Source: Theobroma cacao (taxonomy: Eukaryota; Streptophyta; Magnoliopsida; Malvales; Malvaceae). Taken from it: a stretch of 64,000 bases of DNA. Below the pieces are notes generated by a model that saw nothing but the letters and a program-made list of their open reading frames with translations, searched no databases and was not told the DNA's origin. Shown here piece by piece: positions 13,341-25,336 of the stretch. Both the position numbers and the translations under genes were made by a program. How positions within the stretch are numbered: the first letter of the stretch is position 1; the number at the start of each line of letters is the position of its first letter. The stretch lies in NCBI RefSeq assembly GCF_000208745.1, contig NC_030857.1:6993200-7057199 (forward strand), read 5' to 3'.

Positions 13341-14270
13341 ATGTTATCAGACCCATGGCTCTCTCTCTCTCAAAATATCCTTATGTCTCTCTACTCTCAA
13401 TGATGGAATTTTTTGTACACAGATTATGGGGCTTCTTAAAAGTCAGCATATGTTAGGCTTCATCGATTGGAGACATCGATCTCGACCTCTTGTCAACTTC
13501 CAAAATACAAATCCAGACAAGCTTGGAAGAAATCAGATGTCCCTTCTTCGGGATGGAATTCTGGCACCCTATAGTGGTTTGTTAGAAGAGTTTTAATTAC
13601 TTACTGGAAAGCCTCCAAACCCTTAGGAAACACACCTTTTTCATCTCAGACTATATTAGAAATTTTAAGAGTGTTTGTGATGATTTAGTTGTCGTTGGCA
13701 AGCTAGCTGGAGATCAAACAAAAATCTTTTAACTACTTCCAGGACTTGGACAAGGTTATGAAGCCTTTGTTACAACAATGTTGAAACCTCCCACACCTTC
13801 TTTTCGATAAGTCATTACACGAGACAATGGAATAAGTGAACACTTTCTGATAGTTTCGGCTCACTTAATTAATTAAAACATGGCTTTTGTAAGCCAAAGA
13901 TAAAGAGGAGGCACACTTTTGAATCAAAGAAGCAAATAGAATCTACCTGGATTTTCTTCCCAAGGTAGAGGTTTTCTACAAACAAATGCCACATCTTCCA
14001 AATTGCCAAGCCTAATATGATTGCTGTTGCTGTTGGAAACAGACCTAGTACAAAACATGATCAAGTATCACCTATGTTCTGTCATATATGCAATGAATCA
14101 AGACACATTGCCCTCAATCGTTGGCAAAAGATGATTGAATCTCTAGCAATCTAATTCGACACCTCAAGCACTGGCAACATTTACCATTGCAGAAACACAT
14201 GATGGCACTTGGCATCCTCACATGGGAGCTACTTCACACCTAACCGCAGATGCAGGTAAACTCTTTAACA
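13341..14270 (+). mobile_element. Degraded Ty1/copia retrotransposon fragment (PBS and gag only)
   Basis: A PBS-like stretch at 13342-13355 (TGTTATCAGACCC) resembles the initiator-Met tRNA site TGGTATCAGAGCC of copia elements. It is preceded by CCAACA, which would be an LTR end. Downstream, in shifting frames, are copia gag hallmarks: YIRNFKSVCDDL and GLGQGYEAFVTTML at about 13650-13790, a decayed CCHC zinc knuckle (CHICNESRHIALNRW) at about 14080-14130, and WHPHMGATSHLT, the decayed protease start, at about 14210-14245. Several stops and frame changes break it. No integrase, reverse transcriptase or second LTR is present. It is an old, dead 5' fragment. Confidence 0.75.
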
Positions 14271-14279
14271 CCATTGAAG

Positions 14280-15992
14280 ACAAAAAAAACCAGATAAAAA
14301 TACCGGTAGGTATAATGGAATAAGTTTTGAAAATCACACACATTAGTTCAACATTTATTAAAATTCACTCAAATATTTGTTTATTGGTTGGTGCATGATC
14401 TCTCTGTATAAAAAGTAAGATTCGAATCCTCTTCTCTTATTTCAAAAAAAAAAATTGATCCGAGAAATTAAACACTCTATTAATCAATTAACTAGTGATT
14501 ATTGATATGCTTGTTTCTCATATGATGGATTAAATCATAGACAATCAATGAAGAATGTTTTAATGTCACAATAATGTTTTTTGTTTTCTTTCCCATTTCG
14601 ATTATTAGAAAAGTTAACTGTTTAACTAAATGATTATAGTTTATATATTAGAACCGTACTAAGAGCTTGATTGGCTTTAGTTTTTTTTTTTTTAATTTAA
14701 AAGTTATTATAAAGTTTTTATAAAAAATAATAACTTTTAAAATTAAACTAAAGATGTTTTGTAAACTATTTAACAAAATAAATTATATAAATTCTAATTT
14801 GGTTAAAATTATCATAAAAGATATTCATGTAATTTTCAATCATTTAATAAATTATAACGGAACGATTCAAGTTTATATATGATTTTAGATGTTAAAATCA
14901 AATAAATCAACGAAAAAACGAAATAACTCTCAAATTTTTACAATAATAATAGTATTAGATTTTTGTTAATTTAGCAAGCAATTTTATCATAATGCATCAA
15001 TTTCCAAAAAAATAAGAGAAGAAAAAATGATGTATTTGATATTAAAATGCTTTTTGGTGAAAAAGAGAGTTTAAATAGTATCTGAATGTAGTTTTGAATT
15101 TTAAATTCTTTTTTCTCTTAATTTTTGTAAGAACAAAAAAATTATAAATTTTGTTATTTTATTGTCGGGTCTTTTGTTTTTTTTTTCTTTTTTTTTTGAT
15201 AGTGTTTGTAAAGAGAGGGAAAGAATATGGAGATCACAATTTGCATAAGGAAGGAGGGGAGAGGGGAATTGATTGAGAAATGAATTTTTTTTGAAAAATT
15301 AATATATTTTGAAAAGAAGAAAAGAGAAAGTTCCTCCTTAAAGTTTTTCTTTAAGTTCTTTTTCTAAAACTTTTGTTATTTAATAAAAAAATTATTTTTT
15401 TAAGAGCTTTTTAAAAATCATGTTTAATCTGATTTTTGTTTTTAAGAGATATATAAGTTGAAAAAAATCAAATCAAACAAACACTAAAATTGTATTTACA
15501 TATCCTAACACAAGTACAATTATTCTTAGAAGTTCTCATGGAGTTATAAGCGAAATTAAACACTTACTTTTTTTTTTTTTGAAAAGCATTTTCTTTTAAA
15601 TGTTGGGTGGAATTATATAAGAAAAACGTTATTATGTTATATATTAATGGTAGAGTTGAAAATGAATATATATGTTAAGTTATACTACCACATGATAGTT
15701 AAATAGACAAATAATAAATGTATAAATCATTTGTCAAGATTTCTAAATTTCAATTCATGCATTAAATAATAATAACAAAAACAAAAAAAAAATGGTTGAA
15801 CAATAACACTTATATGAAAAAATGTGTATTTTATTGTTTTTGATAAATAGTCTTTTGATTTTTTTAATAGTTTTCATAATTTTGGTAATAGTTTTAATAA
15901 TGTTGTAAGGTGATCACATATTTTGCATCTATTGATAGGTAAATAGAGATAGCTTATTTGAGTAGAAAGTTCAAAGAATAGCTTATAGAGGA
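14280..15992. other. AT-rich spacer without genes
   Basis: This is very AT-rich sequence with homopolymer T and A runs. A hairpin at about 14690-14745 has AAAAGTTATT and its complement either side of a short loop. A possible SINE-like scrap (GATTCGAATCC box followed by an A-run) lies at about 14410-14455. No coding sequence is seen. Confidence 0.5.
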
Positions 15993-16330
15993 CATAATGT
16001 TTTAAAATTTGTTTATAATATTTAAAATTTTTAAATTTTTTTTATTTTTTATTATTTTATTAAATTTTTATATTTTTATTTTAAATTAAAAAAATATTTA
16101 TGATTAATGATAAATTAATTATTATTAATTAAAATATCATTCATTTTTTTTAATATACATAGTACTAACATAAAATATAAAAATATTATATATTCATGTT
16201 AGCATATCACGTCATATTCTATAGTATAATATGACTTAAATAATAATAATATTTTTAATTAATAATAATTAATTATTATTTAATTTAAAATAAAATATAA
16301 TAAATAATAAAAACTTTTTTATGTAATGGA
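15993..16330. mobile_element. Palindromic AT-rich MITE-like element, copy 1
   Basis: It begins CATAATGTTTTAAAATTT and has arms TATTTTTATTTTAAATTAA ... TTAATTTAAAATAAAATAT that are reverse complements. The inner parts are TTAATTATTATTAATTAAAATATC and its mirror, and the short core is AT-rich with a CATATCACGTCATA motif. It shares arms and core style with the copies at 21162, 28390, 49350, 50478 and 51683. It is non-coding and would fold as a long hairpin. It sits 217 bp upstream of the pTAC6 start codon. Ends are approximate. Confidence 0.65.
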
Positions 16331-16546
16331 TAAGCTTTTTTTAGTTATTACCGAACTTGGTTTTGTTTTATTAACTTACATTTAATTTGAAGTTTCTTAA
16401 TTAAAAATGTATCAAGAAATTTGACCCAAAGACAAAACAATTTATTCAAAATGAAAAAGAGAAAAGATTTTTAAGCAGTAGTACTTTTTATTTCGAAAAT
16501 CTAATCCAAACTCGCTAACTGTTTCCCTCCCCGCTCTCCCGCTACC

Positions 16547-19500
16547 ATGACCACCACCACCACCCTCTTCCTCTCCCCACCATTATTCACCCCAAAATTT
16601 CACTCATCCCTCTTCCTCAACCACTCCTTCCTTCCTATCCCGTCTCTCAAAGCCAAACCCCTCCATTCCCCCTTAACCCCAACCATTAAACCCTCCTTCC
16701 TCGTGCGGGTAGACGACGGCGATGCCGACGGGGGAGGACCCGACGACTACGACATGGAAGAAGAAGTCGAAGAACTCGACAACAAGAAAGACTTCGACGT
16801 CGAATACGACCCTTTAGCCACCGCCTCTGTTGCTAGTGCCTCTTCTACTACTGTTGACGTGGACATTACAATTACTGAAAGCAAGAGCTTTGTGTCGACT
16901 CAAGGGTGGGACTCGGAGATGGTGGTGGATTATAGGATAAATGAGGAGGAGTTTCATAAAATTAGCTTGTTGGATTGTGATTTTTTTATTCGGAAGCCAC
17001 CCGACCCGGATAATGATGTTTATGATTTCAGGGAGGTTAGTGCCTTAGTGGGGTTTTGGTTTTGAGGGCATTTTTGTTTATTTGTTTTATTTATAAATAT
17101 GGGTTTTGTTTTATTTTTGTATTGAACTTAATTACCTTTTCTGGTTGTTTTGTGTTACTTATGTTTTATGTTTTTTCCATATGGGTTTTGCTTCAATTTT
17201 GCATAGGATTATTGTTTCTGGACTTTTTTATGTGATTTTTGTTGGTTTTCTCATATGGGTTTTGATTAGTTAGTGTTTAATTCTTGTTTCTGGACTTACT
17301 ATGTGATTTGTATTTGTAATTTTTTTAATATGCTTTTTCAGATGTATGTTACTCCACCGGATACGGATGTGTATTCCATTCCCAAGGTTCTGGCTCCAAT
17401 GCCTCAAAAGGTAGTGTCATTGTTGATAACTTTGGTTTTTACTGTTTCTTTTTAAAGACATATTTTATGTAATTTCTTATCTAAAGTGAATGCGACTATA
17501 ATATTCCCAGCAAACAGATTCTAATGTGTTTTCATTTGAACAGCTAGTCAAATTGACTTCCTTTAAGTTGGTCTTTTGATTTGTTTTCGTTAAGGGGCGT
17601 AACTCTATTTATGTCAAAATTACAGTATATTCGCTGTGCAAAGAGTGATTATGGCTGCTACAACGTTACAGAACCACCCATTGATGCACCTCGTGATCCA
17701 CTTTACAAATCTGAGAGGGAGGTCATGAAGGTATGACTTCTTATCTATTGCTGCATAATGTGCCATTTGTTTAACTTGTGAATCCAATACGCTTCTAGTT
17801 TTGACCCTCCCTGAATCCGCTCCCTCCTCCAGCCAACCTGACCCTTCCAAGATGAACATGTACTCGATACAAGCATATCTTTCTGTTTTGGTTTGTGGTC
17901 TGAGTACCATTATGGGTAGCTATTCTTTAACTCGTTTTTATTTTGGTTTAAGAGTGTTTGATGTTGTTAAATTCAATTGGTTTGATCTTTCCTCCGTAAA
18001 TACCCATTCTTCCTCAATAAACCTATGAGAGAACTCCATAATTTGCTTATGCATCAGATTTACTGATATAAAATAAAACACTAATCCAGCCTTTTAGATT
18101 TTATGCTTTATAAATCCATTAAGGTTGTATTATTGCTAAAGGGTGGCACATTTTTTCCTTAAAAAACAAGGAATAAAAGTAAAGTTGCTAAAGGGTGGGA
18201 TTGGGTACTACAAAAGATGTTCTTGCATGTAATCTTATTAGTATTTTTCCTCCTAAGTATGGTGTTAACTACATTTGCTGACATTAGCTCTATTCTTGAT
18301 TAGAAGGTTAGAGGATTGCCTCGTTAAACAGCTAGCAGTCATAGTTAGACTCTTTTCCATGACATTTTTAAATTCAATTGTCAGGTTGTTCCCTTTATGT
18401 AGGAATTTAGGTATATCTGTCTTTTCTGTTCCCTAAAGACGTGCTCCAATCTCATATTTGGCTAATTTAACTCAGGCAAATTCTCAACCATATGTGAGGT
18501 TAGCCATGTGCTACCATAAGCTGTCTCGCTCTTATATCTTATCTTTCGATGCTGTTTCCATGCATGATAAAAGCTTCCTAAATGCTTGTCGATTGGGATT
18601 GAGGAGTTCTTTATTTTCACAAGATTCAATTGGTTTACAGATTTGGCCTAAAGAGGGCTAGAATTTCAACTTTTGCCCTATTTATATACTTTGTCAATTG
18701 CAGCCTACCTTTGTTGTTTGATTTCTGTTGAATAAATAAAGCTAGTCTGCTTTTTATTAGCTCTACTATAATTAGGATTTAGTTTAATGAGAAAAAGAAA
18801 GAAAAACTTTGTATAAAACAGACATACTGGAAGAAGTGTGAATTAAGAATAAAGCAATAGAAGAAGAAAGAAAAACGAGTGCTAGCATGAAGTCTTCATT
18901 TACCCTTGGTCTGATAGCAAAACAGGATATGAATGAGATGACAAATTACATGATTTAGGAATTCAGAATAATTAAAAACCATCCTCCCATTTGCCATATC
19001 ATGGAATTCTGGTTGTTATCTTAATTTGAAGGAGTAAGGATCATTGATTTTCTTTCAGCAATATTATGAGCTGGCTGTTTTTTGTTGCAGGTATTTTTGA
19101 CAAAACATTACAGGAATCGAAGGTTGGGTGACCCAGAATTTGTGCTAGACTTTGAGGAGATATATGTGATTGATTCCAAGACCAAGTCAATTACCAGAGC
19201 AAAAGTTTTGGTAAGAAATTTTATAGTTAAATCTACTTTGAATACTCTTCTAATATTGCACATGAGGCTACAACATGACTTGTGCCTTCCATACCCTTTA
19301 TGCTTTCTTTCTTACTTAGATAAGTACTTTTTTGCTCTTCAGATTCAAATAAGAAATATTCCTCATTCTTGATGATGCGTTAGCTAGTGAGGGTGAATAT
19401 GCAGTCTTGTTCTTATTCTTGAGCTTGCTCAAGAACCTATTTCAAGGACAACTTGAATATTAGAATGTATCAAGGAAAAAAAAAAAGCAAGTAGAAGCAA

Positions 19501-20081
19501 CTGAATTTCATAATGCTAAATGTTTTATATAAATTGGTAAATAACTAACATGAAAAGAGCCAAAAAAGATGGCAGGTACTTGTGCATGTACATGTTTAAC
19601 TGGACCATTACACTTGGATAACTTTTTCCTTTTTGGGAGTCTTTCAGGTCATATATTGAAGTTCTGGTTGTCACTAAGGAATCCTCCTCATCCTACATTT
19701 TCATAAAACATGAAAAGTAGCTATGTGGTCCTTATTGGATGGTTGCTGCTCGTTTTGTTATTTACCATGGTCTAACTTATTGATTCTTTCTGTAGGTCAC
19801 AGTTCCAGGAGGAAGAAACCGGGATAGAAAGAGTGACCTACTTGTCATACGTGATAATGGAAACTCCTTCAAAATAATTCATGCGGTGACTATTCATTCT
19901 CCAAATCCTTTTGTAGTTGCATGTTAGGCGTTACCTAATTTACTCTTCTTTTCTATGCTTTCAGAGTGAAAAAGATGATCCAACAACTGTAATAGAAAGG
20001 GAAGAGTGGGTCAAGACCAGAGAAGACATGGAAGGACATCTCAGAAAGCTACGAGACTTCAGCATTTCAAATTGGTTCTAA
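16547..20081 (+). CDS. PTAC6: Plastid transcriptionally active 6 / PEP-associated protein 8
   Basis: pTAC6/PAP8 is an essential accessory subunit of the plastid-encoded RNA polymerase, needed for chloroplast development; family work also reports a nuclear pool. Six exons (16547-17035, 17342-17410, 17626-17730, 19091-19210, 19796-19885, 19965-20081) sum to 990 nt, or 329 aa, close to the usual length. Residues 1 to about 52 are Ser/Thr/Pro/Leu-rich with almost no acidic residues, as in a chloroplast transit peptide. An acidic stretch (DMEEEVEELDNKKDFDVEYD) follows at about 64-86. The conserved body starts near residue 125 and includes VTPPDTDVYSIPKVLAP, YGCYNVTEPPIDAPRDPLY, LTKHYRNRRLGDPEFVLDFE, VTVPGGRNRDRKSDLLVIR and a C-terminus ending FSISNWF. 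The start is the only ATG in the first exon that precedes the transit-peptide-like region. It is divergent from UBN, 4.5 kb away; their Arabidopsis homologues are also adjacent. Confidence 0.93.
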
Positions 20082-21161
20082 ATCCAATGACATAATGAAA
20101 AGGTTGCTTAATGAAGGTAAAGACAATCATGCAACAAGTAGAGAGGTTGTCTGGATGTGTCAGCATGATAGGAAATTGAAGTTTGAACTTGCAGAACAAA
20201 AATTGACAATGGAGAGCAAAATGTCACTTCCTCGACCAATGGTTCTCTGCGGATGTTGTTGGCGTTATTGGGCCTGTTCAATTTTGTTGTATGTTGGAGC
20301 TACGAGAGCATGTAATTATTTCTCTTTGTATAAAATGGGGTTCATCACTTGGACCAATTGTTTGAGTTGAAGTTGTCAAGTGCGTGAATCCTCATTCCTC
20401 AATGTCTTTTGTTAGATTACAAAGACAAAACGTCTCCATTTGTTTTAAGCAAGCCGTTGCGGTGCAGGATTACTGTAAACTCTGCTGTCCTTGGATTTTG
20501 CAACTCTTAATCTTTTGATCTTTTATAAGTTTCGGCCTAGGCTTAGCTGATAATAAATTGTGGGTGATTGGATTTTGTATGATCGAGGTAATCTACTTCT
20601 TTATCTTGAAATTCATCACTATTTAATTAGCCATTATCAATTTCTCAAATTTTTATCATATGCTGTTGAAATCAATAGATGTAATTGTTTGCTTGTTTGT
20701 TTTCACTTATTTATATTAAAATGATGATTTATTTACCCTAATATTATATGTTAGGACAATTTTATATGGTCTCTAGCAGAGATTCCTCTGGTTTGACAAA
20801 TTTGAGAACAAAATCTGTTAAGGAATGAATTAGAACACATGCAATGCAATGTCAATCAAATAAAAGATTGCAAATTTAGGAATATCTATGTCTAGTCTTG
20901 GCCTGTTGTTCGGCAATGTTTCAATTTCTTTATTCTTTCTTTTCTCTTGTTTTCACTTTTTCTTTTCTTTTTTTTTGTTGTTTCCTTCTGTTGAAATCAA
21001 TCAAAAATACAAAAGCACTCGGTGAAATATTTTTGTATTATCCATAGAGATAAGTAAAATAAAATACAATGCTATTCATCAAAATTAATGTTTTCAAATT
21101 AAATTAACTCGCTTTTCAAACTTTTATTTTGTAAATTTTAATGAAAATCAATTGTAAAAAA
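20082..21161. other. pTAC6 3' UTR and spacer
   Basis: The stretch after the stop codon is moderately GC-balanced up to about 20560 and is probably 3' UTR, followed by T-rich spacer. A 90-codon open frame at 20095-20370 lies directly downstream of the pTAC6 stop and looks like chance. No gene is seen. Confidence 0.4.
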
Positions 21162-21580
21162 TATAATATTTAAAAAAGTTTCTGAATTATTTAAAAAAAA
21201 TTCAAATAAGCCTTTATATTTTTATTACATTCAATCAAATTCTTATATTTTTATTTTATACCAAATAAACCCTTATAACTAACAATTGACTAATTGTTGT
21301 TAATCAAAATGTCAATTATAAATTTTTTTATGCTACATGACATGTCATAGTGATAATGACATGATATGTTGATATGGTAGGATGATATGATCACATAATA
21401 TTTTTCACTTTTCACGTCAGCATCATGTCAATGTCACACAAATATAAAATGACAAGTGGTATTTTGATTAATAACAGTTAATTAATCGTTAATTATAAAA
21501 ATTTATTATTTTACTCAAATTTTTTCAAACAGGACTTAGTTAAATACAATAGAAAAAATATTAACTTATTTAAATATTGA
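21162..21580. mobile_element. Palindromic AT-rich MITE-like element, copy 2
   Basis: It begins ATAATATTTAAAAAAGTTT and contains CCTTTATATTTTTATTACATTCAATCAAATTC, the arm shared with copies 5 and 6. The inner part is CTAATTGTTGTTAATCAAAATGTC. The core is rich in CATG/TCACG words (GACATGTCATAG, TTTTCACGTCAGCATCATG). The mirror arm follows (GGTATTTTGATTAATAAC, AATTAATCGTTAATTATAAAAATTTATT). There is no coding content. The 3' end is blurred. Confidence 0.65.
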
Positions 21581-21598
21581 CATTACATAATTATAAAA

Positions 21599-21641
<43 letters not shown>
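21599..21641. repeat. (TA)n microsatellite
   Basis: About 20 uninterrupted TA units lie in the pTAC6-PI spacer. Length is likely to vary between individuals. Confidence 0.95.
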
Positions 21642-21645
<4 letters not shown>

Positions 21646-21699
21646 GGAGGACAAATTTACACTTGAATGCCTCCAGTGCTTTAGCTTTATTAAAGGCAG

Positions 21700-22910
21700 C
21701 ATTTTTCTTTTCTGAAATGAGCAGCATTTGGTTCACGGCCAGATCTCCCTTTTAGCATAGTCCCCAAAATTTTTAAAATTACATCTATATTATATAAAAT
21801 TTTTAAAATTTTATATATACTCTTTTAATGGTCCCCTCAAAATAATTTTTTATTTAATAATTAATATAAATAAAGAATAACAAAATGATCTCACATACTT
21901 CACTCAACTTTAATTTTTTTTTATTTTTTCTTTCAATTTATATTATTATTTTTATTTATATATTTTTTCATTTATATTCTATTTGCTCATATATTCTATG
22001 TTTCTATCAATTTTATTCTCCAAATTTCTATGAACCATCAACTATATTCTTTTTCTTTCTTTTTTGTTATGTCATATGCGGGTTCTATCTTCTACTTGTC
22101 ATATTCTTATTTTTTATGTTATGTGGATTTAATGTTCTATGATTTTAATATTTACAAATTAATAAATTATTATGTAGTTATCAAATATAAGTTGTTGTGT
22201 TCCACTATTACTTAAAACTTCATTAATGTATTATTTTTTTTATTAATCCTGATTATGTAAGAAAAAATTATCTTGAGTATATCTTTTTTATATGCTTTAT
22301 ATTTCATATTTAGTTGAAAGGAAATTATTTTGAATATATAATTTTTGAACAATTCTAATTATATAAGAGAAAATTTTTAATCTTATATATCGTATTTAAC
22401 TATTTATATTTTATGCATTACAGTTTTATATATAGTATTATAAGTTTAAATAGAAATAAAATAAGAATACTAAATGTTGAGTAAAGTATAAACAAATTGA
22501 AAACAATTGGCAAATTCTTTAAAAGAAAATATGCAGATTGTCTAAATGATTCTTTTACACTTCAGTCACCAAGCCTCAAGCTTTAACTCACGAACAAAAG
22601 TAATGTAATTCAAAAAGTCTAAGACTCAATTCTAGAAAAATATATGTTTTTCAGTATATAATTAATAATTGATGAATTTGAATATAAAAAAGATGGTCGA
22701 GTACAACTTTTCAAAAAGATTATTGTAAATTTTTTTTATTTACATATTATAAAATTATTTTCTATTATCAACCTTTTGATTGTTAGTTAAGTTCAACATA
22801 TTAGTTTTTTATAATTTTTTAAAAAAATTATATTAGTTTTCAAAATTTTTAACCTTTATTTATATGTTTTTCACCTTCAACAAAAATTGACTAGCTCCAC
22901 CCCTGATCTG
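21700..22910. mobile_element. Possible degraded non-coding transposon sequence
   Basis: AT-rich sequence is bracketed by phrases common near the ends of decayed plant DNA transposons (AGTCCCCAAAATTTTTAAAATT at the left; CTAGCTCCACCCCTGATCTGG at the right). There is no transposase frame. The assignment rests on general familiarity with such phrases only. Confidence 0.25.
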
Positions 22911-24064
22911 GTTATTGACTAATTATCATGTAATGCTTATGTTTATGATATGATTAGAGATATTTATAAATCTAATGTAGCTTGGTATGGAGATCATCAT
23001 CATGTACATCATTTTGCCACTTGGATTGAGTAATATATGCTAAACTTTTTTTCAAAAAAAAATATTATTAAGTCAATTCAAGTAAAACTAACCATTGCAT
23101 TAAATCTTCATTAATTACTATTTATTATAAATTACATCTTTTGAAAATGGTAAAACATAAACAAAGTAATATATGGTTCAAATATATAATGTGTGGGAAA
23201 TCAAAAAGTATTGCATAATGTGCAAAACAAAATGCATAGTATTGCATAATGTACAAAAACAAAATGGGCGTTGCCTCCCTTGTCAAGCAATGAAGCGGCC
23301 TGGCATGTAGAGCAGAGGCCGCCGCCGCCCCAACCCCAAGCCAATTCGTAGCCCTCCTATTTGAAAGACCTCGACAGTTTTTAGCTTTTGGGAAAACCAT
23401 ACATCTCCACCTTCAATAAAATTAATACTTTTGTTCCCTTTGATTTTGATTTGATGGTTAAGATATGATTTATTATAGACTACCATACTTAGCAATTCCA
23501 TCACTCAAACCCTAGACAAGACCATTCTAGATTTCAATGGCTTCGAATCGTGACACGTGTCCCTTACTACATGCATACCGAATTTTCTTTTTCTACATTA
23601 ATTTTACGTATGAAACACATCAAAGCCTCCTAAAGATGTTTGTTGTTCCCTCCTCACGCCGGCCTTTAAAGTCTTGTCCGAATTTCCATATTAAAACTCT
23701 AGCCCTAACCCTAAGACCTCTCCTTGAGTTACTAATGCTATATATCTGCTCTAACCAAGAGGATCTTAGAGACCAATGGTTAACAAGGTGAAACAAAAAC
23801 TAACAAAGCCATTTCTTTTCAAAAACATGAGATTAAACAAAGAAAAAGGCAGTTGGCTTGGCCTTGTCAATAACCCTGAAACAAACATGCCCGTACTGTG
23901 ACACTTAGAAAGTTCTCTGTCCTCCAAACCTGAAATAGAATGCTTCCCTGTTGTTTACCTCTCTCCCTTTCTCTGCCTTTAAACCTCATTTTCTGCTCCA
24001 TTCAACTCATCATTTCACAAGCAAAACAAGGGAGAAGCAAAAAAGAAGAGAGCAAGGAGAAGAG
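22911..24064. promoter_or_regulatory. PISTILLATA upstream region with a GC-rich island
   Basis: The 1.1 kb before the PI start holds an unusual GC-rich island at 23265-23345 (GGCCGCCGCCGCCCCAACCCC on the plus strand) inside AT-rich DNA. On the minus strand, 23283-23504 is an open frame of 73 codons starting with ATG, containing GGLRIGLGLGRRRPLLYMPG. I recognise no family. The last 110 bases before the PI ATG are CT- then AG-rich and are probably the 5' leader. No perfect CArG box (CC, six A/T, GG) was noticed by eye. Confidence 0.35.
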
Positions 24065-25302
24065 ATGGGAAGAGGCAAGATTGAGATCAAGAGGATTGAG
24101 AACTCAAGCAACAGGCAGGTTACTTATTCAAAGAGAAGGAATGGGATCATGAAGAAAGCTAAGGAGATTACTGTGCTGTGTGATGCTCGTGTTTCTCTTA
24201 TTATCTTTGCTAGCTCTGGCAAGATGCATGAGTATTGCAGTCCTTCTACTAAGTATGAAGTTTTTTTCCCTTGTTTTTCTTAACCCTTTTTTTCTTTCTT
24301 GGTTTTGCATCTAACAACGAGGGATTTCTTTTTTTTTTTTGTAATTTTTCTTGATGGGGTTACTTGTTTTGCTTGTTCCTTTTTTTTTTCTACAAAAAAC
24401 TTCCTCTTATGGTGAAGTTTGATCGATATCTTGGATCAATATCACAAGACTTCCGGAAAGAGGCTGTGGGATGCCAAACATGAGGTAGGTTTGAATCTAT
24501 TTTCCTTTCTTATCTTTGATGTTTCATCCTTTTTCTATCTGTTGTGACCCTAGCTAAGGACATCTGGTTTTCTCTTGCATGTTCCAGGAAGTGACCTTTT
24601 TTTTTTGCTAAAAAGTTAAACAAAAACATGAACTATGAATTCTCTGAATAGATCTACAAATGGGATGAATTGATGTAGTCCTTTAGTTCTTCCTCTCTCA
24701 TGCATAAATTTTATGCCTTTTTTTTAGAAAAAGAAACTAAAACTATCTGAAATGTAACATCTATCAACAGATCTGGCAATAAAATGTTATTGCCCACCTT
24801 CCTTTTCCTTGCAAAAAATTGAAGAACTACATAGAAGTCAGTTTTAAAGGCATAACAAAACAATTAATGCATTTTCCCTGAACAGATCTCCAGTAAGATC
24901 TACCTAGTTCATGATGGTACTCTAGGGTTTCTTGGTCAAAAGCACAATTTTAACCAACATACCAATATCTAAGCTCATATATAGGTCATATATAGCTATG
25001 GATTTTCTTGTCAATAAACTAACAGTTTTTTTTTTTTTGCTTTTTCTGTTTTCTCTTACAATAAAAACTCACAGAACCTTAGCAATGAAATAGATAGAAT
25101 CAAGAAAGAGAATGATAGCATGCACATTGAACTCAGGTACATATACTTTTCCAGCTTTGTTAATTTCTTTGGTTTCCTCTCTCTCTCTCTCTNCACAGAA
25201 CCTTAGCAATGAAATAGATAGAATCAAGAAAGAGAATGATAGCATGCACATTGAACTCAGGTACATATACTTTTCCAGCTTTGTTAATTTCTTTGGTTTC
25301 CT

Positions 25303-25336
<34 letters not shown>

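Noticed and set aside
14370..14456. SINE or tRNA-like fragment with GATTCGAATCC and an A-run
   Set aside because: The B-box-like word is present but no clear A box, no tRNA fold and no target duplication were found.
25199..25260. Second copy of PI exon 3 as a genuine extra exon
   Set aside because: Using both copies adds 62 nt and breaks the frame. The copies meet at an N in a CT repeat, so an assembly join is the simpler reading.
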